Of a stretch of DNA of 64,000 nucleotides, positions 1 to 7,625 are shown in pieces; the first letter of the stretch is position 1; each line of letters opens with the position of its first letter. The translations under genes and the position numbers were made by a program. The notes beneath the pieces are model-generated. The model was not told where the DNA came from. It saw only the letters and a program-made list of their open reading frames with translations, and ran no database searches. The stretch covers positions 2,666,001 through 2,730,000 of the forward strand of contig OZ241368.1 of the NCBI GenBank assembly GCA_965200525.1, read 5' to 3'. The stretch is from JANNPJ01 sp965200525. Lineage in GTDB: Bacteria > Actinomycetota > Actinomycetes > Actinomycetales > Kineosporiaceae.

Positions 1-53
1 GCTGGGCCGACGCCGGGCTCCGATTCGGTCGAGCCGGTTCGGGGAGGGCTGGA

Positions 54-488
54 TCAGACCGCGCCGGGCCGCTGACCAGGCAGCGCCGCGATCCGGGCGA
101 AGAAGTAGTCGATCTTGTGGACGACGTCGGTCAGGTCGTCGAGGTTCAACGGCTTGGTGACGTAGGCGTTGGCGTGCAGCGAGTAGCTGCTCAGGATGTC
201 GGCCGGCGACTGCGAGGTGGTCAGGACGACGATCGGGATGCTGCGCAGCACCTCGTCGGCCTTGATCTCGGCCAGCACCTGGCGCCCGTCCATCCGGGGC
301 ATGTTCAGGTCGAGCAGGACGACGTCCGGGCGGGGGGCCTTCGAGAAGGCTCCGGTGCGGCGCAGAAATGCCACCGCTTCTTCGCCGTCGTTGACCACAA
401 AGATCTTGCGGGGCGAGTCGACCGATTCCAGGGCCTCTTCGATCATGAGGACGTCGCCGGGATCGTCGTCGACCAGGAGAACTGACAT
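54..488 (-). CDS. Rcp1-type single-domain response regulator
   Basis: A 144-residue stand-alone receiver domain. The N-terminus carries the acidic triad VDDDPGD, the phospho-acceptor Asp is about residue 60 in VVLLDLNMP, a Thr-rich strand follows (VVLTTS), and the conserved Lys is in YVTKPLN. The long beta3-alpha3 region is typical of the Rcp1/CheY-like class paired with phytochrome or hybrid kinases. There is no output domain, so it probably relays phosphate or acts by protein contact in the cytoplasm. I use the ATG at 488; an upstream in-frame start at 572 would add 28 residues with no family resemblance. No kinase partner is adjacent. Family call confident, pathway unknown. Confidence 0.85.
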   Translation of the reverse strand: MSVLLVDDDPGDVLMIEEALESVDSPRKIFVVNDGEEAVAFLRRTGAFSKAPRPDVVLLDLNMPRMDGRQVLAEIKADEVLRSIPIVVLTTSQSPADILSSYSLHANAYVTKPLNLDDLTDVVHKIDYFFARIAALPGQRPGAV

Positions 489-795
489 TGGGCGTGCGGT
501 AGTGGCCAAGGTGGTACTCCACTTGATGCTGGGAGCGCCGAGGGGCCACTTCGATGGCTGTAAAGCTCGCACCTCGGAGGCTCGTGGCCGTCCGTACCGT
601 GATCTTAAGCCCCGGTGAGCCCGTCGAACCAGAGCGAGGACCTACCCAACTAACAGTGGTGTCAGGAAACTCCCAGTGGCCCGATTGCTCCGCCCGGGGA
701 CGGCGCTTCGGCCGGTCGTTCAGGTGGCGGTGATAGTCTCGGACCCGCCGAAAGGGCGGCACCTTCGTCGCCCGGGTACTCGGGGAAGGGCCCTG

Positions 796-912
796 ATGAA
801 GAAGCTGTTGCTCACGGTCATCGTTTCCGCGGCTGGTTTCGCGGTCTGGCGCAAGGTCGAGTCCGGCAAGTCCGCGACCCCGCCCTGGTCCACGGCGACC
901 GACAAGGTGTGA
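796..912 (+). CDS. DLW-39-like small actinobacterial protein
   Basis: A 38-residue protein beginning MKKLLLTVIVSAAGFAVWRK, with one hydrophobic N-terminal helix and ending in a PPW...ATD segment. Size, the MKK start and position beside the gyrA-linked tRNA genes match the DLW-39 family of tiny actinobacterial proteins of unknown function. The D-L-W motif that names the family is replaced here by P-P-W. A GGGGAAGGG ribosome-binding site lies a few bases upstream of the ATG. An in-frame ORF extends 40 codons further upstream but shows no conserved character. Confidence 0.7.
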   Translation: MKKLLLTVIVSAAGFAVWRKVESGKSATPPWSTATDKV

Positions 913-955
913 TCCGGCCGTTCCGGCGGCTCGGATGACCGGTCCTTCGGGATCC

Positions 956-1031
956 GGGGACGTGGCGCAATTGGTAGCGCACCTGCTTTGCAAGCAGGGG
1001 GTTACGGGTTCGAGTCCCGTCGTCTCCACCA
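956..1031 (+). tRNA. tRNA-Ala (anticodon TGC)
   Basis: A complete cloverleaf can be drawn. The acceptor stem GGGGACG pairs with CGTCTCC and contains the G3-U70 wobble pair that marks alanine tRNAs. The anticodon loop TTTGCAA gives TGC, the T loop is GTTCGAGTC, the discriminator base is A, and CCA is encoded at 1029-1031. Its place next to a DLW-39-like gene fits the origin-proximal gyrA region; a preceding tRNA-Ile would lie outside the window. Confidence 0.97.
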
Positions 1032-1038
1032 CAGGTCA

Positions 1039-1070
1039 GAGGCCCACCCCGTGATCACGAGGTGGGCCTC
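1039..1070 (+). terminator. Hairpin downstream of tRNA-Ala
   Basis: A perfect 10-bp stem, GAGGCCCACC with GGTGGGCCTC, around a 12-nt loop that itself contains GTGATCAC. It starts 8 nt after the CCA end. There is no clear T-run, as is common for actinobacterial terminators. Confidence 0.7.
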
Positions 1071-1215
1071 ACCGGTTGAGCCTGCCTCGAGCCGGCCCGG
1101 CGCAAGCCCGCACTGCTGGCCCATGATCAACCGATCGGCCCTCGGAAGTGCTGTGCGGCAACACATCTGAGGGCCGAACCAGTGATCAGCTCGAGGGCGG
1201 TCGAACCCGGCCGGA

Positions 1216-2397
1216 TCAGCCGACGGAGCAAGCCACGGCGGGGGCGACAGCGGGCCCGGTGCCCTGGAGGCCGAACGTGGTGATGCTGCCCGGGGCCAGA
1301 CTGGAGTTGTAGTTCACGCTGGTCGCCGTCTGGCTGTTGCCGGTGTGGCCGAGGACGGCGTTCCACATGTTCTGCACGGTCTGGGCGCCCGGCCAGTTCC
1401 AGGTGGCCTTCCAGTTGTGAGTGGCCGCACTGCCGGTGTTGGTCACCGTGACCTCGGCCGTGAAACCGCCGGGCCAGGATTGGGTCACCCGGAAACCGGC
1501 CGCGCACCGGCTTCCGGCCGCGGGCGGCGTGGTCGTGGGCGGGGACGCCGGTGTTGTGGTTGGCGGCGTGGTCGCGGGCGGTGTCGTGGCCGGTGGGGTG
1601 GTTGCCGGTGGGGTGGACGGCGGTGTCGTGGGCGGGGTGCTGCCGTGGGTCACCGAGAAGCCGGACAGGGCCAGGCCGGCACCACCGCTCCAGGGCTCGA
1701 ACCCGGCCTGCACGCTGGTCAGGTACCACGACCGGGAGGCGTATCCCCGGCTCACCGCGTCATTCAGGAACGTGCTGACCGGGAAGCTGATCGACCCGGT
1801 GCCGGAGGTGCGGACGTACGAGATCACGTTCCAGCCGATGTTGCCCTCCCAGACGTCCCAGGTGCCGCCGGCCAGAGTCACCGTGGCGATCTTGGAGCCG
1901 ACCGGCTGCGGCGGGCCGGAGTGGTTCAGCCAAACCATGATCTCGGCGCCGGTGTTCTGCCCGTTGGTCCGGGCGGTGGGGTCGAACCAGATGTCGTACG
2001 CGGCGTCCCAGTTGCCACCTGAGGGATAGCTCATGGCCACGCCCGTGCTGAGGTCGGTGAACTGGCTCGACGTCACCGGGATCGGGCTGAACCCTGGAGT
2101 GCAGTTGCCGTAGTGGCAGCCCCAGTAGACCGAGGGGTAGGCGGTGGGCGCGCCGTTGGTCGGGTTGACGCCGTCCTGCTGCGTGACCCGGAAGCCATTG
2201 CCGCTGACGCTGATGCACTGAGTCGACCCCGTGCCCCAGCGGTTGTTCTGCACGATGTAGGCGCCACCCTGAAGCGTGCTGGTCGCGTACTGGTCGCACA
2301 GGGTCGTATCGGCCTGGGCCGGCGCCGCTGTGGTCGCGATCGCCGCGGCGGCTGCGGCCAGCGCGGCCAGCGTCGCGAGAAGTCGTCGAGCTCTCAT
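1216..2397 (-). CDS. Secreted GH12 endoglucanase with C-terminal CBM2
   Basis: A 393-residue exported beta-glucanase. Residues 1-29 form an Ala-rich signal peptide ending APAQA. Residues about 30-252 are a glycoside hydrolase family 12 jelly-roll, with the expected nucleophile Glu at about 152 in AEIMVWLNH and the acid/base Glu at about 234 in AGFEPWSG. A Pro/Thr linker (about 253-297) follows, then a family 2 carbohydrate-binding module with conserved Trp residues and a Cys near each end. GH12 enzymes retain configuration and cleave internal beta-1,4 bonds of cellulose, mixed-linkage glucan or xyloglucan; which one cannot be told here. AGGAG precedes the ATG at 2397; a TTG one codon upstream is possible. 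Monocistronic, with no obvious sugar-repressor palindrome upstream. Confidence 0.93.
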   Translation of the reverse strand: MRARRLLATLAALAAAAAAIATTAAPAQADTTLCDQYATSTLQGGAYIVQNNRWGTGSTQCISVSGNGFRVTQQDGVNPTNGAPTAYPSVYWGCHYGNCTPGFSPIPVTSSQFTDLSTGVAMSYPSGGNWDAAYDIWFDPTARTNGQNTGAEIMVWLNHSGPPQPVGSKIATVTLAGGTWDVWEGNIGWNVISYVRTSGTGSISFPVSTFLNDAVSRGYASRSWYLTSVQAGFEPWSGGAGLALSGFSVTHGSTPPTTPPSTPPATTPPATTPPATTPPTTTPASPPTTTPPAAGSRCAAGFRVTQSWPGGFTAEVTVTNTGSAATHNWKATWNWPGAQTVQNMWNAVLGHTGNSQTATSVNYNSSLAPGSITTFGLQGTGPAVAPAVACSVG

Positions 2398-2688
2398 CAA
2401 GGATCTCCTAGCCGGTGATGCATCTAACGGGTTCGTGGATCGGTGGGAACAGAGCTAGTGGGCCGCGAATCAAGCGAGTGAAAGTTCGACGCAAAGGTCG
2501 CCACCGGTCAAAAATGGTTGCCCGGTGCGTGCGAAAAGTTTGATGGCCTCGGATCGCTCGGGAGACCTGGCGTCGATGTGGGGTCGATGCCGTGTCGACG
2601 CCGTGTCGACGCTTGGTGGGGCTGGCCGAACCCCCGGGCGCGTGGTCGCACGATTGAGCCGCCCGAGCCCGTCCGTGAGCATCGAGAC

Positions 2689-3195
2689 ATGCCTACCTTG
2701 CCACCCAGTCGATCCGTAGCCCCCGACCTCACCCGACCGGTCTGCCATTCGCAATTGGTTCCACGTGAATCCGAGCCCCCCTGGTGGCGGCTGCCGTTCA
2801 CGGCCTGGTCTTGGCGATACACCGTCTACGTGCTCGCCGCTGTGCCGATGGCCCTGATCGCGGTCGTCGACGGCGGACGCCGACAGCAACGACTCGCCGC
2901 CGAGTGGCGGGGACGTCAGGTGGCCGCTACCCGCTGGCGGGGACTGATCGCGCTGCCGCTGCATCTGGTGGCCCTCGGCCTGGCGATCTACGGCTGGATG
3001 CTGGTCGCCCTCAACCTGGCCTACCCGGTTCGCTGGCCGCTGGGCTGGGGCGGGTCATTGAACACTTCCTGGGGTGGCCCGACGATGGCCGGGGCCTGGG
3101 CCTTCCACGCGCTGCTGGGCGGGCTGCCGTTCCTGTTCGTGGTGCCCTCGCTGCTCCGGTCGGTCACCTCGCTCCAGGCCCGGCTGCTGGGATGA
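2689..3195 (+). CDS. Membrane sensor-domain protein preceding a histidine kinase
   Basis: A 168-residue protein with about three hydrophobic segments (VYVLAAVPMALIAVV, then two longer stretches in the second half) separated by basic loops. It resembles the 'putative sensor' membrane domain that precedes actinobacterial NarL-type kinases, but has no kinase part. Its stop overlaps the start of the kinase gene (ATGA), so the two are almost certainly translationally coupled, and it may act as a separate sensing subunit. Start chosen at the ATG in 2689, after a GTGAGC region; an upstream GTG at 2518 in frame would add 57 unlike residues. Function inferred from context. Confidence 0.65.
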   Translation: MPTLPPSRSVAPDLTRPVCHSQLVPRESEPPWWRLPFTAWSWRYTVYVLAAVPMALIAVVDGGRRQQRLAAEWRGRQVAATRWRGLIALPLHLVALGLAIYGWMLVALNLAYPVRWPLGWGGSLNTSWGGPTMAGAWAFHALLGGLPFLFVVPSLLRSVTSLQARLLG

Positions 3196-4514
3196 TGAGC
3201 GCTGTGCCAGTCGCCGAGCTCGTGCGGGAGGCCTGGACCGGTCCCTCGGCGGACCACCCGGGTCGGCAGCGCCGGCTCTGGGCCGAGCCGGTCTACGTGC
3301 TGGTCACCACCGGGCTGGGCCTGGTCAGCGGGGCCGCCCTGGTGGTGGCCCTGGTGCTGTCGGCCGGGCTGGCGGTGACCGCGATCGGCGTCCCGTTGTT
3401 GGCTTTGACGCTGGTCGCGGCCCGCCGGCTCGGCGAACTGCACCGCCGGCTGGCCCGGCGGTTGCTCGGCGAGCAGATCGCCTCGCCCGCCGCGCCGCCG
3501 TCCGTCCATGGGCTCTACGCCCGGATCCAGGCCCGGCTGGCTGACGTCCCGGCCTGGCGGGCGATGGCCTTCGTCGCCCTGCAGCCGCCGGTCGTTCTGG
3601 TGCAGTTCTACGTCGTCCTGGTGACCTGGGGCTGGGGGCTGGTCGGGCTCACCTATCCGATTCAGCACGCCCTGGGGCTGAACGAGACGGCCGCCTTCGA
3701 CTCCCCTCGCCGGCAGTTTCTGGTGACGCTCGGTGGTCTGGCCCTGCTCTTGCTGGCGCCGCGCGCGGTGCGGCTGAGCACGCTGCCCCACCGGTTGCTG
3801 GCCCGCTGGCTCCTGGGCCCGCACACGCCGTCCGAGCGGATTCGCACCCTGGAACAGACCCGGGCCCGGGCGGTGGACGACGCCGTCGCCACCCTGCGCA
3901 CCATCGAGCGTGACCTGCACGACGGCGCCCAGGCCCGGCTGGTCGCGCTGACCATGCAGCTCACCCTGGTCACCGAGGCGATCCCGGCGGGCTCGGCTCG
4001 CGAGCTCGCGGTGGCCGCCCGGAACACCGCGCGGGAGGCGATCGTCGAGCTGCGTGAGCTGGTTCGCGGCCTGCATCCGCCGGTCCTGGACCAGGGGCTC
4101 GACGTCGCACTGGCCTCGTTGGTGGCGCACAGCGTGATCCCGGTGCAGCTCCAGGTCGAGCCGGCCGTGCGGCCGAGCCCGGCGATCGAGGCCATGGCTT
4201 ACTTCTGCGCGGCCGAACTGGTCACCAACGCCGTCCGGCACAGCCAGGCCTCGCGGATCACCATCAAGCTGGTTCAGGACGGCGGGGGTCTGCGCCTCGA
4301 GGTTGAGGACGACGGCCGGGGCGGCGCCGATCCATCCGAATCCGGCACCGGACCAGGCACCGGACCAGGCATCGGACCAGGCATCGGACCAGGCATCGGG
4401 ACCGGCTTGGCCGGCCTACACCGGCGGGTGGCCACGGTCGACGGAAGCCTGTGGATCGTCAGCCCGCCCGGCGGCCCTACCGTGGTCCGCGTCGTCCTGC
4501 CGTCGCACGCCTGA
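3192..4514 (+). CDS. Sensor histidine kinase (HisKA_3 / NarL type)
   Basis: A 440-residue membrane kinase. Residues about 30-190 form a four-helix sensor domain in two hydrophobic pairs. The dimerisation/phospho-acceptor helix has His at about 243 in IERDLHDGAQ, followed by the N box (ELVTNAVRHS) and G box (EDDGRGG). It should autophosphorylate and pass phosphate to the LuxR-type regulator 9 nt downstream. The ATP lid is expanded by a Gly-Pro-rich run encoded by 12-bp tandem repeats (4344-4403) before GTGLAGL. Translationally coupled to the preceding sensor protein by an ATGA overlap. The ligand is unknown. Confidence 0.92.
   Translation: MMSAVPVAELVREAWTGPSADHPGRQRRLWAEPVYVLVTTGLGLVSGAALVVALVLSAGLAVTAIGVPLLALTLVAARRLGELHRRLARRLLGEQIASPAAPPSVHGLYARIQARLADVPAWRAMAFVALQPPVVLVQFYVVLVTWGWGLVGLTYPIQHALGLNETAAFDSPRRQFLVTLGGLALLLLAPRAVRLSTLPHRLLARWLLGPHTPSERIRTLEQTRARAVDDAVATLRTIERDLHDGAQARLVALTMQLTLVTEAIPAGSARELAVAARNTAREAIVELRELVRGLHPPVLDQGLDVALASLVAHSVIPVQLQVEPAVRPSPAIEAMAYFCAAELVTNAVRHSQASRITIKLVQDGGGLRLEVEDDGRGGADPSESGTGPGTGPGIGPGIGPGIGTGLAGLHRRVATVDGSLWIVSPPGGPTVVRVVLPSHA
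4344..4403 (+). repeat. 12-bp tandem repeat inside kinase ATP lid
   Basis: Four consecutive 12-nt units (GGCACCGGACCA twice, GGCATCGGACCA twice) and a partial fifth, encoding Gly-Thr/Ile-Gly-Pro repeats in frame. The units differ by a single C/T, so they probably arose by recent slippage duplication. Copy number changes would keep the frame. Confidence 0.95.
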
Positions 4515-4523
4515 GGAGACCGG

Positions 4524-5162
4524 ATGCGGGTGGTGATCGCCGAGGACACGGCCATCCTCCGGGACGGCCTGGTCCAGCTCCTGGCGTTGCGCGGGCACCA
4601 CGTGGTGGCGGCCGTGGCCGATGCCACGGCCCTGGTCAGTGCGGTCGAGCAGCACCGACCCGAGGTGGCGGTGGTCGACATCCGGATGCCTCCGACCCAC
4701 ACCGACGAGGGCCTGCAGGCGGCGATCCGGTTGCGTCGCGAGCACCCGGGCGTCGGAATCCTGCTGTTCTCGCAGTACATCGAGCCCGCCTACGCCCGGC
4801 AGTTGCTGACGGCGTCCCCGGCCGGGGTCGGCTACCTGCTCAAGGAGCGGGTAGCCGACATCGACGACTTCGTCGAGGCCCTGCAGCGGGTGGCCGCCGG
4901 CGGCACCGCCCTCGACCCGGAGGTGGTGTCGGCCCTGCTCAATTCGGGACGGCGCGGAGTCGAGTCACTCACCCCCCGCGAGCACGAGGTTCTCACCCGG
5001 ATGGCTCAGGGCCGGACCAACGGCGCCATCGCGGCCGACCTGGCCGTCTCCGACCGGGCGGTCGAGAAACATGTGGCCAACATCTTCACCAAGCTCGACC
5101 TGCCGCCGTCCGAGACAGACCATCGGCGGGTGCTGGCGGTGCTGCGCTACCTCAACTCCTGA
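4524..5162 (+). CDS. LuxR/NarL-family response regulator
   Basis: A 212-residue two-domain regulator. The receiver domain (1-120) has the acidic pair EDT near residue 7, phospho-acceptor Asp at about 52 in VVDIRMPP, and Lys in LLKERV. The C-terminal helix-turn-helix has the LuxR signature LTPREHEVL...GRTNGAIA...AVEKHVANIF. It is the cognate partner of the kinase encoded just upstream and is expected to bind promoter DNA when phosphorylated. The nearest possible targets are its own operon and the divergent GH12 gene, but no shared site was recognised. Confidence 0.93.
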   Translation: MRVVIAEDTAILRDGLVQLLALRGHHVVAAVADATALVSAVEQHRPEVAVVDIRMPPTHTDEGLQAAIRLRREHPGVGILLFSQYIEPAYARQLLTASPAGVGYLLKERVADIDDFVEALQRVAAGGTALDPEVVSALLNSGRRGVESLTPREHEVLTRMAQGRTNGAIAADLAVSDRAVEKHVANIFTKLDLPPSETDHRRVLAVLRYLNS

Positions 5163-5170
5163 GGCGCCGG

Positions 5171-5377
5171 TCAGTCCTCGCGGAAGCCCTCACGCGAGGC
5201 CTGAACATACTTGAACACCACGAAAGCGGTGACGCCGAGCCAGCAGGCCCGGGCGAACCAGGTGTACGTGGAGCCACCGATGCCGCCGTGGATGACCGCG
5301 CCCACGATCTGCCCGACCCAGCCGAGGGTCACGAACGCGATGAGTACCCGCAGGCCGTTCCGCTCTGTGTAGGTCAT
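5171..5377 (-). CDS. Small two-helix membrane protein, unknown function
   Basis: A 68-residue protein with two predicted transmembrane helices (LRVLIAFVTLGWVGQIVGAVI and FARACWLGVTAFVVFKYVQA) and charged ends. It converges on the response regulator gene with only 8 nt between stops. The hydrophobic pattern and GC-rich codon positions support a real gene. I do not recognise a named family with certainty. Confidence 0.6.
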   Translation of the reverse strand: MTYTERNGLRVLIAFVTLGWVGQIVGAVIHGGIGGSTYTWFARACWLGVTAFVVFKYVQASREGFRED

Positions 5378-5486
5378 GGAGGAACTGTCCCATGCCGGCC
5401 GAGCCGGCGAGAAGGGTCACCCGCACACCCCTCGTCCGGACCATCGCCGGGTGCACCGGCAACCGGCCGGCCCAGTGGCCCAGGTC

Positions 5487-5795
5487 TCAGCCCAGCAGTT
5501 CGTCCAGGTGGCGACGGACCAGGGCCGGGCGGTTGGTGAACAGGGTGCGCCGGCCGCCGGCGGTCTCGATCCGCAGCCGGCGACGCCCCAGGGTGGCGCC
5601 CTGGACGTCGGTTAGAGCCACATTCCAGGACGCCGCGCCGACCATCGCCTCGAGCCGGTTCGGAATGAATTCGAGGTGCGTCGCGGTGCCCAGCAGAAAG
5701 CCGCCGACCAGCCGGAATCCTTGCACGCTGCTGATCGGCACCCGCCAATCAGAATTCAATTCGGAATTCAGCCACCAGTCCGCGAGTTGCGTCAT
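5487..5795 (-). CDS. Small hypothetical protein, possibly PH/GRAM-like
   Basis: A 102-residue soluble protein. Alternating beta-like stretches (WRVPISSVQGFRLVGGFLLG, then LRIETAGGRRTLFTNRP) followed by a C-terminal helix recall the small PH-like folds of bacterial GRAM/bPH proteins, but this is only a shape impression. Codon usage is less GC-biased at the N-terminus (AATTCAGAATTC-type codons), unlike the neighbours. It sits 21 nt downstream of the SMR gene on the same strand and may be cotranscribed. Confidence 0.5.
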   Translation of the reverse strand: MTQLADWWLNSELNSDWRVPISSVQGFRLVGGFLLGTATHLEFIPNRLEAMVGAASWNVALTDVQGATLGRRRLRIETAGGRRTLFTNRPALVRRHLDELLG

Positions 5796-5816
5796 TCGAA
5801 CCGCCCTTTGTGAGCC

Positions 5817-6305
5817 TCAGCTGCGCTGCCACGCGTCATTTCCGTCAGACCCCTCGACCGGGTCACAAGGAATATGAGGAGAACGGCGGATCTGGCGCGG
5901 AATCAAGGGCGCGCCGGTCATTGTTCCGGTACAGGTCGGCATGATCACCGGTGGCGCCGCCGGTGGTGCCGCGGCGTGCTCCTGCTCCCGGCCCTCGCTG
6001 AGGTTGAGGACGACCACCCCCACCACCACCAGGAGAACTCCGCCCATCCGGGTCGCCGTGGCGGGCTCGCCGAACGCGGCGATGCCGACGATCACGATCA
6101 CCGCGGTGCCGACGGCCGACCAGATGGCGTAGACCATGCCCACGTCGAAACTTTTCAGCGTGAGGCCGAGCAGTGCGAACGACCCGGTATATCCCAGTAT
6201 GACGAATGCGGTCGACCAGGAACGACCGAAACCGCCTGTTGTTTTCAGAGTGAGCGTGGAGATCACCTCCAACGCAATTGCACCGGCCAACCAGAACCAA
6301 GCCAC
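5817..6305 (-). CDS. SMR-family small multidrug/cation exporter with long tail
   Basis: Residues 1-105 are a four-helix small multidrug resistance protein. The essential membrane Glu is at about 13 in helix 1 (GAIALEVISTLTLK), followed by YAIWSAVGT in helix 3 and FGEP between helices 3 and 4. Such proteins work as dual-topology or paired dimers driven by protons and export cationic compounds or guanidinium. The usual length is about 105-110; this one continues for about 55 hydrophilic residues with no recognisable domain. No SMR partner gene is adjacent. GTG start at 6305 preceded by a G-run ribosome-binding site. Substrate unknown. Confidence 0.85.
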   Translation of the reverse strand: MAWFWLAGAIALEVISTLTLKTTGGFGRSWSTAFVILGYTGSFALLGLTLKSFDVGMVYAIWSAVGTAVIVIVGIAAFGEPATATRMGGVLLVVVGVVVLNLSEGREQEHAAAPPAAPPVIMPTCTGTMTGAPLIPRQIRRSPHIPCDPVEGSDGNDAWQRS

Positions 6306-6395
6306 TGGACCCCCCCAGGCTGTTGCGTAAAACGTAGCTAAAGCCTACTCAAGGCGCGCGTTCCGTTGCAAATACTCCTCTAAATGGGCGATATG

Positions 6396-6421
6396 GGTTA
6401 CTACCGGTCGGTCCGGTAACC
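6396..6421. promoter_or_regulatory. Interrupted dyad between divergent SMR and apbE genes
   Basis: GGTTAC and GTAACC flank a 14-nt core that contains a second ACCGG/CCGGT dyad. It lies in a noticeably AT-richer divergent intergenic region (6306-6508) and could bind a dimeric regulator of either gene or form a transcript hairpin. Functional role not demonstrated. Confidence 0.4.
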
Positions 6422-6508
6422 ATCAGGCTTTCAGGAAACCCCCAGAGTTCTCCGGTCGTGGCCACAGGTGAACGTCCGATCCTCGAATCATCAACCCGAG
6501 GAGGAGTC

Positions 6509-6562
6509 ATGCAGATCGCTGACCGCCCTGATGTCGTCACCGCCGTCCGACGGAGCCGGTGA
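6509..6562 (+). CDS. Possible 17-codon leader ORF before apbE
   Basis: ATG at 6509 follows a strong GAGGAGG ribosome-binding site with 6-nt spacing and reads MQIADRPDVVTAVRRSR to a TGA at 6560-6562, only 4 nt before the apbE ATG. It lacks the Cys pairs or repeated codons of known attenuators. It is either a translated leader that couples apbE expression or an accidental ORF. Confidence 0.35.
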   Translation: MQIADRPDVVTAVRRSR

Positions 6563-6566
6563 CCCG

Positions 6567-7625
6567 ATGGCCATCACCGAGATGATCGTTCCGGGTCTGC
6601 GCCCGTGGCCGGCTCGCGATCGCGAGTCCGACTCGAACTCCACGGCGGCGGGTCGCACCGCGTCGTGGAGTGTCTGGGGCACGACGGCCTCCGTCACCGT
6701 CACCGATCCGGCCGCTCTGCCCGCGGCGCGTCGACTGGTCGGTCGACAGTTCGCTGCGGCCGAGCGGGCTGCCGCCCGGTTCCGCCCGGACGCCGAACTG
6801 CACAAGCTCTACCGCGCAGCCGGCCGCCCGACAACCGTAAGCCCGTTGCTGGCCGATCTCGTGGCCGCCGCGCTGGTCGCAGCCGAGCGCACCGACGGAG
6901 ACGTCGATCCGACCGTGGGTGCGGCGATGACCGCGGTTCACTCGGTGCGGGCCGGCGGGCGGGACGTCTCGGGTCTGCCGACCTGTGGTTCCCGGCCGTC
7001 GGCGAGCCGGCCGGTGCCGGGCTGGCGACAGGTCAGGTTGAGCGGCCGCCAGTTGCAGGTGCCGGTCGGGACCACCCTCGACCTGACCGCCACGGCCAAG
7101 GCAGTGGCCTGCGACCGGGCCGCGGCCCAGGTACGCGACCGGCTCGACGTCGGCGTCCTGGTCCAGTTGGGGTCGGACGCCGTGAGCGCCGGGCCCGGGC
7201 CGGACGGCGGGGGCTGGACCGTTGCGATCACCGACCGCGGCGGCAATCGCCCGACGGTGATCAGCCTGCCCGCCGGCACCGCGGTCTCGACGTCCCACTT
7301 CACCGCCCGGACCGCGACCGGCCCGGCCGTAGACCCGGAGCTCGGCCGGCCCGGGCACCTGATCGACCCGCACACCGGTCGGGCCCCGACCCCGGTCTGG
7401 CGGGTGGCCAGTGCGATCGGCTACAGCGGGTTGGAGGCGGCCGGCTGTACCGCCGCCGCCCTGGTTCGCGGCACCTCGGCCCGGGCCTGGCTGGCTCAGC
7501 TCTGGATCCCGGCCCGGCTCATCACGGTTCATGACGACGTCGTCGCCGTTGGCCCCTGGGCCTCTCACGAAATCACTCCCGTGCCCGTTCAGCGCGTGGC
7601 CGACCCCCGAAGGACAACTCTCTGA
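6567..7625 (+). CDS. ApbE-like FAD:protein FMN transferase
   Basis: A 352-residue ApbE-family flavin transferase, which attaches FMN to Thr residues of secreted or membrane redox proteins using FAD and Mg2+. Family marks include LDLTATAKAVACDRAA (equivalent of the LDLGGIAKG segment), a Gly-Ser-Asp stretch after a hydrophobic strand, STSHFT, and HLIDPHTGRAP with the conserved His-x-x-Asp-Pro. I see no lipobox or signal peptide, so it may act in the cytoplasm or use another export signal. Start at ATG 6567; an in-frame GTG at 6468 also exists. Its TGA overlaps the ATG of the glycosyltransferase by one base. No FMN-binding target protein is encoded nearby. Confidence 0.82.
   Translation: MAITEMIVPGLRPWPARDRESDSNSTAAGRTASWSVWGTTASVTVTDPAALPAARRLVGRQFAAAERAAARFRPDAELHKLYRAAGRPTTVSPLLADLVAAALVAAERTDGDVDPTVGAAMTAVHSVRAGGRDVSGLPTCGSRPSASRPVPGWRQVRLSGRQLQVPVGTTLDLTATAKAVACDRAAAQVRDRLDVGVLVQLGSDAVSAGPGPDGGGWTVAITDRGGNRPTVISLPAGTAVSTSHFTARTATGPAVDPELGRPGHLIDPHTGRAPTPVWRVASAIGYSGLEAAGCTAAALVRGTSARAWLAQLWIPARLITVHDDVVAVGPWASHEITPVPVQRVADPRRTTL

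Noticed and set aside
956..1070. Integration site (att) of a mobile element at tRNA-Ala
   Set aside because: No integrase gene and no second copy of the tRNA 3' end were noticed in the following 10 kb.
2398..2688. Cellulose-type (CebR) operator upstream of the GH12 gene
   Set aside because: No copy of the TGGGAGCGCTCCCA palindrome or a near match was found; only a short GTGTCGACGC tandem repeat is visible.
6306..6508. Guanidine riboswitch (mini-ykkC type) in front of the SMR gene
   Set aside because: The minus-strand leader lacks the paired short hairpins with ACGR loops expected of that class; only a plain dyad at 6396-6421 is present.
6468..6566. Longer apbE product starting at GTG 6468
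   Set aside because: The added 33 residues are not protein-like for the family and the start has no good ribosome-binding site, while GAGGAGG in this stretch serves a different frame.
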